Shown: positions 1 to 7,249 of the stretch, piece after piece
Position numbering within the stretch: position 1 is the first letter of the stretch
How the letters are laid out: each line of letters begins with the position of its first letter
DNA from: Desulfobacteraceae bacterium
Lineage (GTDB): Bacteria; Desulfobacterota; DSM-4660; Desulfatiglandales; Desulfatiglandaceae
Length of the DNA stretch: 14,145 nucleotides
Reading direction: 5' to 3'
NCBI GenBank assembly: GCA_030612945.1
Contig: JAUWMY010000020.1
Span: 1 to 14,145 of the forward strand
The notes under the pieces: generated by a model
Told to the model about the DNA's origin: nothing
The model's input: the letters and a program-made list of their open reading frames with translations, nothing else
Database searches by the model: none
Program-made: the position numbers and the translations under genes

Positions 1-1331
1 GGGGCTTCGCCTTTAAGGTCATCGGGGATGCCCACGATAACCAGGTCCTTGATCTTGGGGTGCACAAGCATCATGTCTTCAACTTCTGAAGGAACTACCT
101 TTTCGCCGCCCACGTTGATCATGTCTTTTTTCCGGTCAACAATGTAGGCATATCCATCTTCATCTATGTAAGCAATGTCGCCCGCACGGAACCAGCCTTC
201 CGAATTAAAAACTTCTGCTGTGACCTCCGGTTTGTTGAGGTAGCCGTTAGTAACGCAAGTGCCCTTAACGCACAATTCTCCTTGTTCACCGGTTGGTAAT
301 GTGTTGCCCTTTTCATCTATAACCTTGATCTCGGCATCATCCATCCCCTTACCACAGGAGCCGATTCGGGTCTCAGTATAAGGTGCAGTCGTGCCCACAC
401 AGGAGGATTCTGTGAGTCCCCATGCCTCTGCGTAACGCCATCCCAAGATCTCCTCTATCTGACGGATCAGGTTCTCAGGCATTTTAGTGGCCGCTGACAG
501 GCAAAATACAACCGAAGAGATGTCCCTCCTATCAAGTTCCGGGTCCTTGAGCATGAGGTTGTACATGGGTGGTACCCCTTGGAAAACCGTTGGCTTCAGC
601 CGTTGAATGTTGTTCAGTGCTTGATCAGGATAGAAACGCTCCACCGTGATCACGGTACCGCCTCTTGAGAGCATCCCGAAAGTACCGTTGATAAGGCCCC
701 AGCAGTGGAAGATAGGTGTAGCCACCATGATAGTGTCTTCCAGTTTGAAGTGAACCTTCCCGAACTCGGTGGAATTATGCCAGATGTTGAGGTGAGTGGC
801 CATAACGCCTTTTGGCCAGCCGGTTGTGCCCGATGTGTACATCAAATGGCACAGATCGCTCCCTTTGGTCCCTTCCGGTTCGAATTTGTCACTACCCTTA
901 GCCAGAATTGATTCAAAGGTAGGATATTTGTCCCCATCCGAGTCTCCATGTACAATAACCTGCTCCAAGGATCCCAGCTCGTGTCTCACCGACTCAATGA
1001 TAGGAAGTCGCGTATGGTCCACAATTACCGCACGCGTTTGACAATCCTTGAGGATGTACCCTACTTCCTGTTCCCGGAGCATGGCATTGACTACGTTCAC
1101 GGTCACTCCCGCCCGAACCGTCCCTAAATAACCGATGATCAGCTCCGGCAGACTGGGCATAAAAAGAGAAAGCACATCTCCCCGCTTCAAACCCATCTTT
1201 AAGAGCCCATCCGCAGCCTGATTGATCAGGCCGTCCAGTTCGGAGTAAGAGATACGGCGATCATTAAAGATAATGGCCGTTTTTTCAGGAATTTCGGTTA
1301 CATGGCGTTTAATGATATTGGATACGTTCAT
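1..1331 (-). CDS. AMP-forming acyl-CoA synthetase (partial, C-terminus beyond left edge)
   Basis: Activates a carboxylic acid to an acyl-adenylate and then to acyl-CoA in the cytoplasm (ANL superfamily). 443 complete codons are present; the C-terminal lid domain is cut off. Visible motifs are the P-loop YTSGTTGWPKG at about residues 165-175, the AWGLTESS motif (303-310), the GWFRAGDIAYID motif holding the ribose-binding Asp (379-390), and the hinge region DRKKDMINVGGEKVVPSEVE (399-418). The start MNVSNIIKRH follows a GAGGGGG ribosome site. It lies about 70 bases downstream of a HAD stub and after an ECHDC3-like crotonase on the same strand, probably in one transcript. The sequence resembles fatty-acyl-CoA synthetases of the FadD/medium-chain type, but substrate range cannot be read from it; an aromatic or branched-chain acid is possible given the adjacent iorAB. 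Confidence 0.93.
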   Translation of the reverse strand, partial: MNVSNIIKRHVTEIPEKTAIIFNDRRISYSELDGLINQAADGLLKMGLKRGDVLSLFMPSLPELIIGYLGTVRAGVTVNVVNAMLREQEVGYILKDCQTRAVIVDHTRLPIIESVRHELGSLEQVIVHGDSDGDKYPTFESILAKGSDKFEPEGTKGSDLCHLMYTSGTTGWPKGVMATHLNIWHNSTEFGKVHFKLEDTIMVATPIFHCWGLINGTFGMLSRGGTVITVERFYPDQALNNIQRLKPTVFQGVPPMYNLMLKDPELDRRDISSVVFCLSAATKMPENLIRQIEEILGWRYAEAWGLTESSCVGTTAPYTETRIGSCGKGMDDAEIKVIDEKGNTLPTGEQGELCVKGTCVTNGYLNKPEVTAEVFNSEGWFRAGDIAYIDEDGYAYIVDRKKDMINVGGEKVVPSEVEDMMLVHPKIKDLVIVGIPDDLKGEA

Positions 1332-1400
1332 AACTATCCCCCTCTGTCAATATCACTTATGTTAGAAAAACTATTCAGGTTGGCCTTTGACTTCATGGGC

Positions 1401-1520
1401 CTATATAACGTCTTCTCGAAAAACAGGACGATGGCTTATTGAGAAAATTTTCCTAAAATCAAGGGCTCCGGGGACTGTTAAGGTCCCGTCAAAGTCAAAT
1501 AAGACACCTTGGATAATCAT
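1401..1520 (-). pseudogene. HAD phosphatase N-terminal remnant (39 codons)
   Basis: A small reading frame begins MIIQGVLFDFDGTLTVPGAL, which is HAD motif I (DxDGT) with the nucleophile and acid/base aspartates at residues 9 and 11, as found at the N-terminus of HAD-family hydrolases. It stops at TAG after 39 codons, whereas the family is normally about 200 or more residues. After residue 25 the sequence no longer looks like a HAD cap domain. I saw no continuation in the roughly 70 bases before the acyl-CoA synthetase start. The ATG overlaps the stop of the upstream crotonase as ATGA, the arrangement of a translationally coupled operon gene. I infer a formerly complete HAD gene reduced by a deletion; whether the short peptide is still made is unknown. 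Confidence 0.6.
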
Positions 1521-2293
1521 TTCTCTTTCCAGACCGGTGTTCTTTTTTCAAAAAATGCACTCATTCCTTCCACGGCATCGGCCATGACAGCGTTAGCGGA
1601 TATTACCTCCTTGCCGTATTGATAGGCCTGCTTTTCACCCATCTCAATCTGTTGGTAAAATGCTTGCTTGCCAAGCCCCACGGTTACAAGGCTGTATTGG
1701 GCAATTTCCTTTGCAAATTCCCACGTTTCACCTTCTAAACCCTGCTCCGACACCACCCGGTTGACCAAACCGTGTGCCATAGCCTCCTGGGCACTTATGA
1801 AATTTCCGGTAAGCACCATCTCCAGCGCCTTCTTCCGTCCCACCGCCCGACTAAGGGCGACCATTGGTGTTGTACAAAAAAGACCAATCTTGACACCCGG
1901 GGTGGCAAACTGGGCACCCTCTTCCGCGATCACCAGATCGCATGCGGCTACCAGCTGGCAACCTGCAGCTGTGGCGATCCCATGGACTTGTGCAATGACG
2001 GGCTGTGGAATGGAATGAATCAGTATCATCAGGTCCAGGCAAGTCTGAAAAAGATGACGGATATCATTCAATTCATTGTCAAGAATCTCTTTCATATCAT
2101 GTCCCGCGCAAAAGGCAGGGCCTGCACCTTTCACAATGATCACATGTGCGTTCTTTTCTTTTTCCGCCTTTCTTAGGCAAGAAGAAAACTCCCTAAGGAG
2201 ATCAACTGATAATGCATTTCGCTTTTCGGGTCTGTTCAGTGTGAGTAATCCAATTTTTTCTTTTTCCTCATAAAGAATATTATCATAAGTCAT
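1517..2293 (-). CDS. Enoyl-CoA hydratase/isomerase family protein, ECHDC3-like
   Basis: Crotonase-fold protein of 258 residues, the usual length. The oxyanion-hole segments are present: FCAGHDMKE (61-69) and HGIATAAGCQLVAACD (104-119). The stretch from there through FATPGVKIGLFCTTPMVALS (129-148) closely follows the ECHDC3 subfamily. The two glutamates of true enoyl-CoA hydratase (rat E144 and E164) align with Gln113 and Gly133, so classical hydratase chemistry is unlikely; ECHDC3 proteins share this change. The role is therefore some acyl-CoA handling step of unknown specificity. The start MTYDNIL has GGAGAGG upstream. The gene is divergent from iorA across a 429-base gap, and its stop overlaps the start of the HAD stub, with an acyl-CoA synthetase further downstream on the same strand. 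Confidence 0.9.
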   Translation of the reverse strand: MTYDNILYEEKEKIGLLTLNRPEKRNALSVDLLREFSSCLRKAEKEKNAHVIIVKGAGPAFCAGHDMKEILDNELNDIRHLFQTCLDLMILIHSIPQPVIAQVHGIATAAGCQLVAACDLVIAEEGAQFATPGVKIGLFCTTPMVALSRAVGRKKALEMVLTGNFISAQEAMAHGLVNRVVSEQGLEGETWEFAKEIAQYSLVTVGLGKQAFYQQIEMGEKQAYQYGKEVISANAVMADAVEGMSAFFEKRTPVWKEK

Positions 2294-2555
2294 TCCACCT
2301 CTCCTTCTTTATCTAACAGGGTAAGTAAATGTCAAAGACCAAAGTCCCAATCTCCATTGCGATATCACAAAAATTCTTTTTCCTTTACATTCAGTTATTT
2401 CCATATAATACTTTTTTGATTATCCATATCATCATACATTTTAGAAACCAACAGCAATTTTTTAAAACAAGCATTCCCAGGAGATTAGCCCGACAACGCA
2501 ACTTACCAGCTTAAGTTAGCAGTAGCTTGTTTTTGTATCATGCGATATTATTGCA

Positions 2556-2647
2556 AGTTACGGGTTGCGCATTGCGGGTTACAGTGTACGGGTTATAAAA
2601 AAGGATTATTTCCGATTAACAACACGCAACTCGGAACCCGGAACACC
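2556..2647. repeat. Intergenic 14-bp direct repeats with inverted copy (block 1)
   Basis: The 429-base gap between the crotonase and iorA holds no gene I can support. Within it, nonamers TTACGGGTT, TTGCGGGTT and GTACGGGTT start at 2558, 2572 and 2586, exactly 14 bases apart. About 20 bases further on, the opposite strand carries related units (CGCAAC at 2625 and AACCCG at 2635), so the block can fold on itself. Three comparable blocks with different units occur elsewhere in the window. The rest of the gap (2294-2555) is AT-rich; a TATAAT at 2404-2409 has no well-spaced -35 box. Confidence 0.6.
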
Positions 2648-2722
2648 TACGTGATAACTAAACAAACAAGTTTAAAAAAGACGCATTATGGTTAGAGATA
2701 AATGTCGTTGTAGGGTTAGGAT

Positions 2723-4633
2723 ATGAGCACAATTGCCCAGGACGCACCCGGAAAAATCGTGCTTCTTATGGGAAATGAGGCTATTGCCCGTGGGGCTTTA
2801 GAGGCTGGTGTCAAGGTGTGCGCGGCTTACCCTGGAAATCCCTCGTCCGAAATAGTCGGCTCCCTTTCCAGGGTAGCCAAGGAAGCGGGGATTCATGTTG
2901 AGTGGTCGGTTAATGAGAAAGTAGCCCTGGAGGTGGCAACGGCCGCTTCTTTTGCGGGGCTCAGGGGCCTTTGCAGTATGAAACAAAACGGGCTCAACGT
3001 GGCCTCGGACTTCCTGCTCAACCTCAACTTGACCGGGTGTGAGGGAGGGTTGGTCGTTGTGGTCGCGGACGACCCTGGAGCCCTCTCATCAAGCAATGAG
3101 GAAGATTCCCGGGGCTTTGCCAGGCTGGGAGACCTGCCCCTCCTTGAGCCCGCCACCTTCCAGGAAACCAAGGAGATGACCAAATGGGCATTCGATCTCT
3201 CTGAAGATTTGCGCCTTCCTGTTTTGGTCCGCAGCGTCACCCGCGTCTCTCACGCCCGGGGCAATGTACGGCTTGATGAACTGCCCCGGCTGGCTCACAA
3301 GCCACATTTCGACACTTCCCGCCCCCGCATAACCTTACCGGTATTGCTCAACCACAAGGCCCTTCGCGAAAAGCTCAGGCGTGCGGGCCAACTGTTCGAG
3401 CAATCCCTTTTTAATTTGTACCGAGGTCCACAGGAACCCGAGCTTCTGATAATCACCTGTGGCAGCGGGTGGATGTACTGTCTGGACGCAGTGGTGAACC
3501 TGGATGTGGATGACAGGGTTGGCATCCTCAAACTGGGCACCACGTGGCCACTGCCCGAGCAGCTTGTACTCGATCACCTTAAAAAAGCCGATCAGGTACT
3601 GTTCATAGAGGAGGTAAACCCCTTCCTGGAAGGCAATGTAAAAGAGCTTTTCGCCCAGAATTGTCACGCTCTTGGCCTCAAGAATTTTATAGGCAAGGCG
3701 ACACAGACTGTTCCCGATGTGGGCGAGCTAAATCCCGACATCGTTACCAACACTATTCAGGACCTCCTTGAAGTTGCATACGAGCCACGGCCGCCCGGGT
3801 ACTCTCTTAAGGCCAGAGAGGCTGCCTCGGACCTTGTTCCGGAAAGAAAGCTTGGCTTCTGCGCGGGCTGCCCGCATCGAGCAACATACTGGGCAGTCAA
3901 GAACGCCCTGGCATTAGATGGCCGTGACGGCTTCGTACTCGGTGATATCGGTTGCTATTCCCTTGGTATGGGCCCTACCGGATTTGGTCAGATGAAGACA
4001 CTGCACGCCATGGGTTCCGGGACCGGTCTGGCCTGCGGATTCGGCCAGCTTGAGGCTTTTGGCCTGGATCAGCCCCTGATTGCCGTGTGTGGCGACTCGA
4101 CCTTTTATCACGCTGTCATGCCGGCCCTGGCCAATGCACGTTACAACGGGTCAAATTTTCTGCTCCTTCTTCTGGACAACAGCGCGACAGCCATGACCGG
4201 CTTTCAGCCCCACCCCGGGACAGGCCGAACAGCCACAGGGGATAAGGCTCCGGTCCTGGATCTTAGAGCTATTTGCGAGTCACTGGGAGCGAGTGTGGAA
4301 GTGGCCGACCCATTTGACATGAAGGCAACAACTGAGACCATCCTGAGACTCCTTCAGGATGATGAAGGCGTGAAGGTCCTGATCCTGAGACAGGTGTGCG
4401 CCTTAGTTCGCAGCCGGCACCAACAAAGACTTTATCACATGTATATCGACCCAGAGCTCTGCCTGGGTGGGAATTGCGGCTGCAACCGCTTGTGCACTCG
4501 CGTTTTCAAGTGCCCGGGGTTAGTGTGGGATAAGGATACAGGAAAGGCCCGTATTGACGAGGCTATCTGCACCGGATGCGGAGTCTGTGCTGAGATTTGC
4601 CCTACGTCTGCGATCCGGAAGGAGGCCCCTTAA
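2723..4633 (+). CDS. iorA: Indolepyruvate ferredoxin oxidoreductase, alpha subunit
   Basis: Catalytic subunit that decarboxylates aryl-2-oxoacids (indolepyruvate, phenylpyruvate) with CoA to arylacetyl-CoA and reduces ferredoxin; it works in the cytoplasm as a complex with IorB. At 636 residues it has the family length. The N-terminal pyrimidine-binding half opens GNEAIARGALEAG and contains AAYPGNPSSEI. The C-terminal half has CAGCPHRATYW (about 379), GDIGCYSLGMGP (about 407) and the thiamine diphosphate/Mg motif GDSTFYHA...DNSATAMTG (about 457-487). A ferredoxin tail follows: a normal CTGCGVCAEICP cluster at about 616, preceded by an unusual Cys-rich segment CLGGNCGCNRLCTRVFKCPG at about 579-598. 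The start is preceded by AGGG at 7 bases. It is translated directly into iorB, with the stop and next start adjacent and an AAGGAGG site inside the iorA end. Homologues in related bacteria may also act on other 2-oxoacids. Confidence 0.95.
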   Translation: MSTIAQDAPGKIVLLMGNEAIARGALEAGVKVCAAYPGNPSSEIVGSLSRVAKEAGIHVEWSVNEKVALEVATAASFAGLRGLCSMKQNGLNVASDFLLNLNLTGCEGGLVVVVADDPGALSSSNEEDSRGFARLGDLPLLEPATFQETKEMTKWAFDLSEDLRLPVLVRSVTRVSHARGNVRLDELPRLAHKPHFDTSRPRITLPVLLNHKALREKLRRAGQLFEQSLFNLYRGPQEPELLIITCGSGWMYCLDAVVNLDVDDRVGILKLGTTWPLPEQLVLDHLKKADQVLFIEEVNPFLEGNVKELFAQNCHALGLKNFIGKATQTVPDVGELNPDIVTNTIQDLLEVAYEPRPPGYSLKAREAASDLVPERKLGFCAGCPHRATYWAVKNALALDGRDGFVLGDIGCYSLGMGPTGFGQMKTLHAMGSGTGLACGFGQLEAFGLDQPLIAVCGDSTFYHAVMPALANARYNGSNFLLLLLDNSATAMTGFQPHPGTGRTATGDKAPVLDLRAICESLGASVEVADPFDMKATTETILRLLQDDEGVKVLILRQVCALVRSRHQQRLYHMYIDPELCLGGNCGCNRLCTRVFKCPGLVWDKDTGKARIDEAICTGCGVCAEICPTSAIRKEAP

Positions 4634-5249
4634 ATGTCCTTTGAAAAAGACCCTTTCAACGTTATTATCGGTGGCGTCGGCGGCCAGGGAAACGTACTTG
4701 CATCTCAGATAATTGGGCACATACTCGTCTCCCAGGGATACGTTATCACTATCGGAGAGACATACGGCGCTTCCCAGCGTGGGGGTGCGGTGATGAGCCA
4801 CCTCCGTATATCGGCCAGGGACCAGTTTTCCCCCCTGGTCCCCGAAGGGCAATGTCACCTGCTGGTGGCTCTGGAACCGGTTGAAGCACTCAGGATACTG
4901 GGCCACTATGGCAATCCCGAAGTAATGACTCTTCTCAACACCCGGCCCATCCATCCCTTAGATGTAACCTCAGGCGATGTGACCTACCCGGAGGTGCCCC
5001 AAAGTAGTGAACAAAATACAGGAGCTGAGCCGTCGGGTCTGGACACTCAACGCCACTGAAATCGCATTGGAGATGGGTGATCCCATCTTTTCCAACATGG
5101 TAATGCTGGGAGCCCTATCCAGCATTGAGGTAATACCCATAGATCGTCCGGCGTTTGAGGCTACGATTGAAGAGTTGCTTCCTCCAGCTAAGCTGGCTGA
5201 AAACATGGCGGCCTTTGACAAAGGAAGAGTGGTATTAAAAAAACACTAA
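4634..5249 (+). CDS. iorB: Indolepyruvate ferredoxin oxidoreductase, beta subunit, interrupted by an apparent +1 frameshift
   Basis: Small subunit of the IorAB complex (pyruvate:ferredoxin oxidoreductase gamma-type fold). It opens MSFEKDPFNVIIGGVGGQGN, the typical GGxGGQG loop, and continues with GETYGASQRGGAVMSHLR. The first frame leaves the family sequence after DVTYPEVP and ends at 5059. Family sequence resumes in the next frame from 5001 (KVVNKIQELSRRVWTLNATE) and runs to 5249. Dropping one C of the run at 4997-5000 joins them into a 204-residue protein of normal length, ending FDKGRVVLKKH. So either the genome has a one-base insertion, the assembly has an error, or ribosomes shift at CCC-C. 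Nothing else is missing, and the second half is well preserved, which argues against an old pseudogene. The end overlaps the convergent crotonase gene by 4 bases. Confidence 0.85.
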
Positions 5250-6025
5250 AAATACCTGCTCGTCTTCTCACCTTTCCCAAGCATGGCCCGGGCAACGAGC
5301 AGGATCTGATTTCGGTTTTCCATATTCATGGCCTGCTCCAGCCCTCCTGCATCCAGATTCATGTTAATAGCCTCTTTGGTCAGCCTTAGGCCCATGGGAT
5401 TCTTGGTGTTCATTGTTGAGGCCAAATCCAGGGCTGTTTCCATAAGTTTATCTCGTTCCACTATTCTGCTCACAAGACCCAGTGTCATGGCCTCCTCTGC
5501 CGACATAAAATTCCCGGTGAGCATAAACTCATATGCCCTGCCCGCCCCCATAAGACGCGGTAGAAAATAACTGCACGCCATGTCAGCGCCACCAAGCCCG
5601 ATATTGATGTAGGCGGCAGAGAAGCGCGCGTCCCGGGTGATCACCCGAACATCAGATGCAAGGGCAAAACTGAACCCGAGACCTGCTGCTGCTCCATGCA
5701 CCGCGCAAATAATGGGCTGCGGTACCTGCCTCATGGCCAGAGTTAATCTCGCCAAGCGGCCCTGAAATCTGTAAAACTGGTCCGTGTTCATTTCCGGCGC
5801 CATTTTTACATTCTCTTTCATGTCCAGCCCGGCACAGAAGCCCCGCTCTCCATTTCCCTTCAAGATAATGACATGCGTATCCAGGTCATACAATCGCTCT
5901 TTCCAGAAGGCCTCCAACTCCTCCATCATCTGGTGGCTCACTGAATTGTATCTGCGTGGGCGATTCAGGGACAAGATCCCTATGCCCTCCTCTTTTACAT
6001 CGTATTCAATGGTCTCATAATCCAT
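5246..6025 (-). CDS. Enoyl-CoA hydratase/isomerase family protein (crotonase fold, atypical active site)
   Basis: Crotonase-superfamily protein of 259 residues from the chosen start. That start, MDYETIEYDV, has a strong AGGAGG site 5 bases upstream; the frame stays open 39 codons further back, but that extension has no family similarity and no ribosome site. Oxyanion-hole segments are GFCAGLDMKE (62-71) and HGAAAGLGFSFALASD (110-125). The positions of the hydratase glutamates are Ser119 and Tyr139, so neither hydration nor glutamate-dependent isomerisation is expected. The segment YINIGLGGADMACSYFLPR (139-157) marks a distinct subgroup with an Asp at 148 that could be catalytic (inference). 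It lies tail-to-tail with iorB, overlapping 4 bases, and is not in the same operon as the other crotonase. A role in the same acyl-CoA pathway is likely; the reaction is unknown. Confidence 0.88.
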   Translation of the reverse strand: MDYETIEYDVKEEGIGILSLNRPRRYNSVSHQMMEELEAFWKERLYDLDTHVIILKGNGERGFCAGLDMKENVKMAPEMNTDQFYRFQGRLARLTLAMRQVPQPIICAVHGAAAGLGFSFALASDVRVITRDARFSAAYINIGLGGADMACSYFLPRLMGAGRAYEFMLTGNFMSAEEAMTLGLVSRIVERDKLMETALDLASTMNTKNPMGLRLTKEAINMNLDAGGLEQAMNMENRNQILLVARAMLGKGEKTSRYF

Positions 6026-6170
6026 GAATCCTCCTCTTTGAAACATACGGTAACCGTTTATGGGTTCAAAGCCCGCCCTGGTGCGACTCGTGCCATGATT
6101 CCAAACCTGTGCTTGAGTAGGCTTAGACTGTATTTTTCGCATGTATGGTGCCGATGATCGGTCTGGGCCA

Positions 6171-6382
6171 GGGGTTCAGAGGTTCAAACGTTGCATTCTC
6201 ATCACCATACGTTATTTCGTAAACATTTTGTACGGGAAAATCGACCGCTTCCACACCCCCACAAATCAGGAACATGGTACTTGGCAATTATGTCGCAAAA
6301 CCGGCATTTTTCACGAGAACTTCGGGCCTTCAATTTTGTCCTTGTCCTTAACCCTGAACGTTGAACCCTGAACCTGTGAACG
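6171..6382. repeat. Degenerate long inverted repeat with GGTTCA units (block 2)
   Basis: The left arm at 6173-6192 (GGTTCAGAGGTTCAAACGTT) is nearly the reverse complement of the right arm at 6357-6374 (AACGTTGAACCCTGAACC). Inside and just outside these, a second pair of related segments faces each other (CATACGTTATTTCGTAAAC near 6207 and CGCTTACAAAATACGTT near 6381). The arms are made of GGTTCA-type iterations. The gap between the crotonase start and the yajD end (6026-6436) contains no gene I can support; this block fills most of it. Confidence 0.55.
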
Positions 6383-6436
6383 CTTACAAAATACGTTATA
6401 GTTCAGCGCGGAGCTTGCAAGGTTTTGCGCAAACCC

Positions 6437-6847
6437 TTAGCTTTTATCTTGCTTGACCAGGCCCTTAAGACTGGCAAAAGGATTATGGGTGAGTGTCTCT
6501 TTCTTTTCATCACCTACCCGTACTCCATCACCCTCAAGATGATCCAGGTAGCGGCGGTGCTCATTGTCATGGCAATAGATACACAGATTTTCCCAGTTGC
6601 TGCCGTTGAGTGGGTTATTATCATGGTTGTGGTCCTTGTGGTGCACAGTCAAAAGGTGCAAATTTTTATTGGTGAACTCTCGACCACAACGTGCACATAT
6701 CCAGGGATGGATTTTCAGGGACTGTTCCCGGTAGCCCTGTTCATGCTTTGCCTGAGCCTGACGGGCCTCAGCGACAACGCGTTTAACTTCGTCCTTATCG
6801 ATCTTACCACCTGCTGGCTTACGCGGTCCGTAACTTTCTACCGGCAT
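6437..6847 (-). CDS. yajD: HNH nuclease, YajD family
   Basis: Small HNH endonuclease-fold protein, 136 residues from the chosen ATG, which sits 8 bases after GGAGG. An in-frame TTG five codons earlier overlaps that ribosome site and is less likely. The core matches E. coli YajD throughout: GYREQSLKIHPWICARCGREF, then LTVHHKDHNHDNNP (66-79), GSNWENLCIYCHDNEH (82-97) and the C-terminal HNPFASLKGL. A zinc knuckle is formed by Cys51, Cys54, Cys89 and Cys92; His69, His70, Asn84 and His93 are the likely HNH residues. Compared with YajD it has about 35 extra N-terminal residues, charged and Lys/Arg-rich. The cellular role of YajD is not established; a nucleic-acid-cleaving or repair activity is expected from the fold. 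It stands alone, with repeat-rich DNA on both sides. Confidence 0.9.
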   Translation of the reverse strand: MPVESYGPRKPAGGKIDKDEVKRVVAEARQAQAKHEQGYREQSLKIHPWICARCGREFTNKNLHLLTVHHKDHNHDNNPLNGSNWENLCIYCHDNEHRRYLDHLEGDGVRVGDEKKETLTHNPFASLKGLVKQDKS

Positions 6848-6885
6848 TAGCGAGTCCTCCAATCCTGATGGCCTGTATCATATTG

Positions 6886-6919
6886 CCTGAGTCCAAATGC
6901 AGACTCAGGGCTTTTTTTT
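6886..6919 (+). terminator. Intrinsic terminator-like hairpin, no plus-strand gene upstream
   Basis: CCTGAGTC (6886-6893) pairs perfectly with GACTCAGG (6902-6909) across an 8-base loop, and eight T residues follow at 6912-6919. The orientation is for plus-strand transcription, yet the nearest plus-strand gene upstream is iorB, 1.6 kb away. On the minus strand the same hairpin lies about 40 bases before yajD, following an A-run, and could be part of its leader. It may end an RNA antisense to yajD. Confidence 0.5.
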
Positions 6920-7024
6920 CCGAAAGATTGCTTTTAGATACGGCCAGAATATGATAAATGAGTTGGTATATCAATGGAAATGGTGATTTCAAACCTCGTT
7001 ATTTGATCTAAGAACTAGATCCGA

Positions 7025-7187
7025 TTTTTGGACACCATCCTCATCATAATGGCTATATGGAGCCAAATTGAGGAATTGTGAATTTAGGGATTGAGGGATT
7101 AAGATAAGGAAAAGATTCATATTTCAATTCCTAAATTCCTGAATCCCTGAATTCCTGAATTCCTGAATTCTGCGAGTGTCCAATTTT
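7025..7187. repeat. Short element with inverted ends and 8-bp tandem repeats (block 3, MITE-like)
   Basis: Outer ends TTTTTGGACAC (7025-7035) and GTGTCCAATTTT (7176-7187) are inverted copies with TGGACAC/GTGTCCA matching exactly. Inside, the right arm has five tandem 8-base units, CCTAAATT, CCTGAATC and then CCTGAATT three times (7130-7169). The left arm has their reverse complements AATTTAGG and GATTGAGG (7081-7096), so the interior is itself an inverted repeat. No coding sequence is inside. The 330 bases between the 6886 hairpin and dnaJ otherwise hold only AT-rich DNA. A non-autonomous insertion element is possible, but no target duplication was identified. Confidence 0.5.
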
Positions 7188-7249
7188 CATGCAAACTGTA
7201 CAAAAACAAACAAAAACAACTACTTAACCACTTAACGAGGTCTGAATTT

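Noticed and set aside
1387..1587. 66-codon plus-strand frame at the end of the first crotonase
   Set aside because: It is the antisense of the HAD stub and of the crotonase C-terminus.
2404..2409. TATAAT as an iorA promoter
   Set aside because: The only -35-like sequence (TTTACA) is 14 bases away, which is too close; the start of the iorAB transcript remains unknown.
2558..2594. Possible CRISPR array from the regularly spaced repeats
   Set aside because: The units are 9 bases at 14-base period with no unique 30-base spacers; no cas gene is present. The same applies to the other repeat blocks.
6026..6142. Longer N-terminus for the second crotonase
   Set aside because: The 39 extra codons have no ribosome site and no crotonase similarity, while the internal ATG has AGGAGG at correct spacing.
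6425..6850. 141-codon plus-strand frame with many hydrophobic residues opposite yajD
   Set aside because: It is the exact antisense of the well-recognised YajD gene, has no good ribosome site, and its hydrophobicity is the usual by-product of antisense reading of charged codons.
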